Below are positions 13,963 through 15,272 of a stretch of DNA of 15,272 bases, piece by piece. Under the pieces are notes generated by a model that was not told the origin of the DNA, did no database searches, and saw only the letters and a list, made by a program, of their open reading frames with translations. A program made the translations under genes and the position numbers. This DNA is from Calditrichota bacterium (GTDB taxonomy: Bacteria; Electryoneota; RPQS01), in contig JAGVEU010000377.1 in the NCBI GenBank assembly GCA_020057985.1, positions 1 to 15,272 on the forward strand, given 5' to 3'. How positions within the stretch are numbered: position 1 is the stretch's first letter; each line of letters starts with the position of its first letter.

Positions 13963-15272
13963 ATGGCTCGCGCAGACTTACATATTCACACAATCTATTC
14001 AAATCATCCGACAAACTTCTTCCTGAAGAAGTTGAAGGCGCCGGAGAGCATGACGTTGCCGGAAGCCGCCTATCGGATGGCGAAGCGGCGGGGCATGGAT
14101 TTTGTCACCGTGACTGACTCCGACTCGATCGCGGGCTGTCTCGATCTTGCTCACCATTCCGATGTTTTCAATTCTTGTGAGACAACTGTTGTCTTTCCCG
14201 AAGATGATTGCCGGGTTCGGTTACTAGTGCTGGGTTTGAATGAAGCGCAACTGAGACACATGCTCACCTATCGCGGCAATATCTACGACGTGCGCGAGTA
14301 TCTGCTCGCAGAGAATCTCTACCATGTCGTTGCCTCGCCACTGGAAGTGTTTAATCCCTCTTTCGGCCCGAATCACGTCGAAAGACTTCTGCTGCTGTTT
14401 GATCATTTTGAGACGCGAAACGGCTCGCGGCAAGAGCGAACTAACAGTTTCATCACCACGTTGCTCGAATACCTGAATCCCGAATTTATGGAGGATTTGC
14501 AGAAGAAGTGGAAGATCAAGCCTGCGAGCGAGAAATCGTGGCAGAAGGGATTTGTGGGAGGATCGAGCGACTATTGCGGTCAATACATCGGTCTGACATG
14601 GACAGAGGTTCCATCCGCACAGACTCCACAGGAACTCATCGAAGCCTTGCGCAGACGTTCCGGAACTCCCGGTGGAGAGCATGGCAGCACCATTGCGGCG
14701 GCGCATTCCATGTATCGGGTTGCGTTCCAGTATTATCAGAAAAACCTGCGGCGCAAGAATCTCAAAGAACCGGATCTCGTCAGCTTGATTCTGTCACGGG
14801 TGCTTCAACCCAGCGAAAGAGTAAGGCTAACGCTTGGCGAGAAGTTCGGTCTTGCGTTGGGATTGGCCAAGAGCGTTCTGCGCATCGGAAAGAAACCCTC
14901 GCCGCTCGAACGAAGGTTGGAACGCGAATTTCTGCGCGCCTACAGCGAAATCCCCTCCGGCGAGCGACTTACGGATATCCCAAGTGATGATCTTGTCAGC
15001 TTTGATGAGCGGCTCTATCACTTATCCGATCGCGTGATCAGCAAGGTCAGCTATCGAATGCTGACCACTGCCGTTGCGGAATTCGGAAAAGGTCACATCG
15101 AAAGTGCTTTGTCACTGGGCGCTGCGATTGTGCCGTTGCAGGGAACACTGGGCCCCTATCTCTATTGCTTTGAGAAACAGAATCGCGATCGCCCGCTCAT
15201 AGACAAATTGTACGAACGGTTTGAACCGTCGCTTGAACTACCCTCCGGAAAGCGGGGAAGAAAGAAAATCGC
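13963..15272 (+). CDS. PHP-domain protein of the PHP-glycosyltransferase type, truncated by the window end
   Basis: The frame starts at ATG 13963, 13 bases after the previous stop, and stays open to the window end (436 complete codons). It begins MARADLHIHTIYSNHP with H7 and H9, the first PHP metal-binding pair, and follows the architecture of a family that carries a PHP domain before a GT4 glycosyltransferase (GMDFVTVTDSDSI, FPEDDCRV, LLLLFDHFETRNGSR, GGSSDYCGQYIG). Several metal ligands seem replaced (S53, R86, S125, Y204), so the domain may be non-catalytic. No glycosyltransferase motifs lie within the visible part; they would follow beyond the window. Location after lpxB and DUF374 suggests LPS or envelope glycan synthesis. 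The upstream AGAAA is a poor ribosome binding site, so coupling to the preceding gene is likely. Confidence 0.75.
   Translation, partial: MARADLHIHTIYSNHPTNFFLKKLKAPESMTLPEAAYRMAKRRGMDFVTVTDSDSIAGCLDLAHHSDVFNSCETTVVFPEDDCRVRLLVLGLNEAQLRHMLTYRGNIYDVREYLLAENLYHVVASPLEVFNPSFGPNHVERLLLLFDHFETRNGSRQERTNSFITTLLEYLNPEFMEDLQKKWKIKPASEKSWQKGFVGGSSDYCGQYIGLTWTEVPSAQTPQELIEALRRRSGTPGGEHGSTIAAAHSMYRVAFQYYQKNLRRKNLKEPDLVSLILSRVLQPSERVRLTLGEKFGLALGLAKSVLRIGKKPSPLERRLEREFLRAYSEIPSGERLTDIPSDDLVSFDERLYHLSDRVISKVSYRMLTTAVAEFGKGHIESALSLGAAIVPLQGTLGPYLYCFEKQNRDRPLIDKLYERFEPSLELPSGKRGRKKI

Noticed and set aside
1..15272. CRISPR arrays, tRNA or rRNA genes, transposases and integrases
   Set aside because: No regularly spaced repeats, cloverleaf-like segments or recombinase motifs were seen by reading; the island has no visible mobility gene within the window.

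Overview
The window looks like chromosomal DNA from a Gram-negative bacterium of the Fibrobacterota-Chlorobiota-Bacteroidota (FCB) group or a related uncultured phylum. Three things point that way: a secreted protein ending in a type IX secretion (T9SS) sorting domain with the YPNPFNP signature, a lipid A/LPS locus with lpxB beside a DUF374 acyltransferase, and a CheX-type chemotaxis protein. Species cannot be read from the sequence.

Left part (1-2830): the end of an unidentified reading frame, a stand-alone CheY-like receiver, and a protein joining a worn-out receiver domain to a CheX-like phosphatase domain. These run rightward. They converge on a leftward gene for an exported T9SS-type protein, with a hairpin terminator between them. 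Next comes an AT-rich stretch of about 450 bases without a convincing gene, ending in a good sigma-70-like promoter (3286-3314).

Right part (3368-15272): every gene is on the + strand and spacing is mostly tight. The frame is a lipid A/LPS cluster: a small two-helix membrane protein, a Gfo/Idh/MocA oxidoreductase, lpxB, a DUF374 acyltransferase, and a PHP-domain protein that runs off the end. Four genes of a different kind sit between the oxidoreductase and lpxB (4603-11942): a single-chain type IIG-like restriction-modification protein (nuclease plus N6-adenine methylase), a second PstI/BsuBI-like N6-adenine methylase, an FRG-domain protein whose start overlaps the methylase stop, and an AT-rich 476-residue protein with a HEPN-like RNase motif. 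This reads as a defence cassette inserted into an envelope operon.

The joints carry marks of assembly. The start of lpxB (PSIYLSAGE) has an in-frame look-alike (PSIFISAGE) just downstream of the type IIG gene, so imperfect copies of the lpxB 5' end bracket methylase 2-FRG-HEPN. A 12-base direct repeat brackets the type IIG gene. lpxB itself carries an in-frame C/G-tract insertion of about 28 codons. The two domains with lost active-site residues (receiver at 543, PHP at 13963) are separate curiosities.

Proposed working of the cassette (inference): the two methylases mark self DNA, the type IIG nuclease cuts unmarked DNA, and FRG and HEPN act as further, possibly RNA- or nucleotide-directed, effectors.
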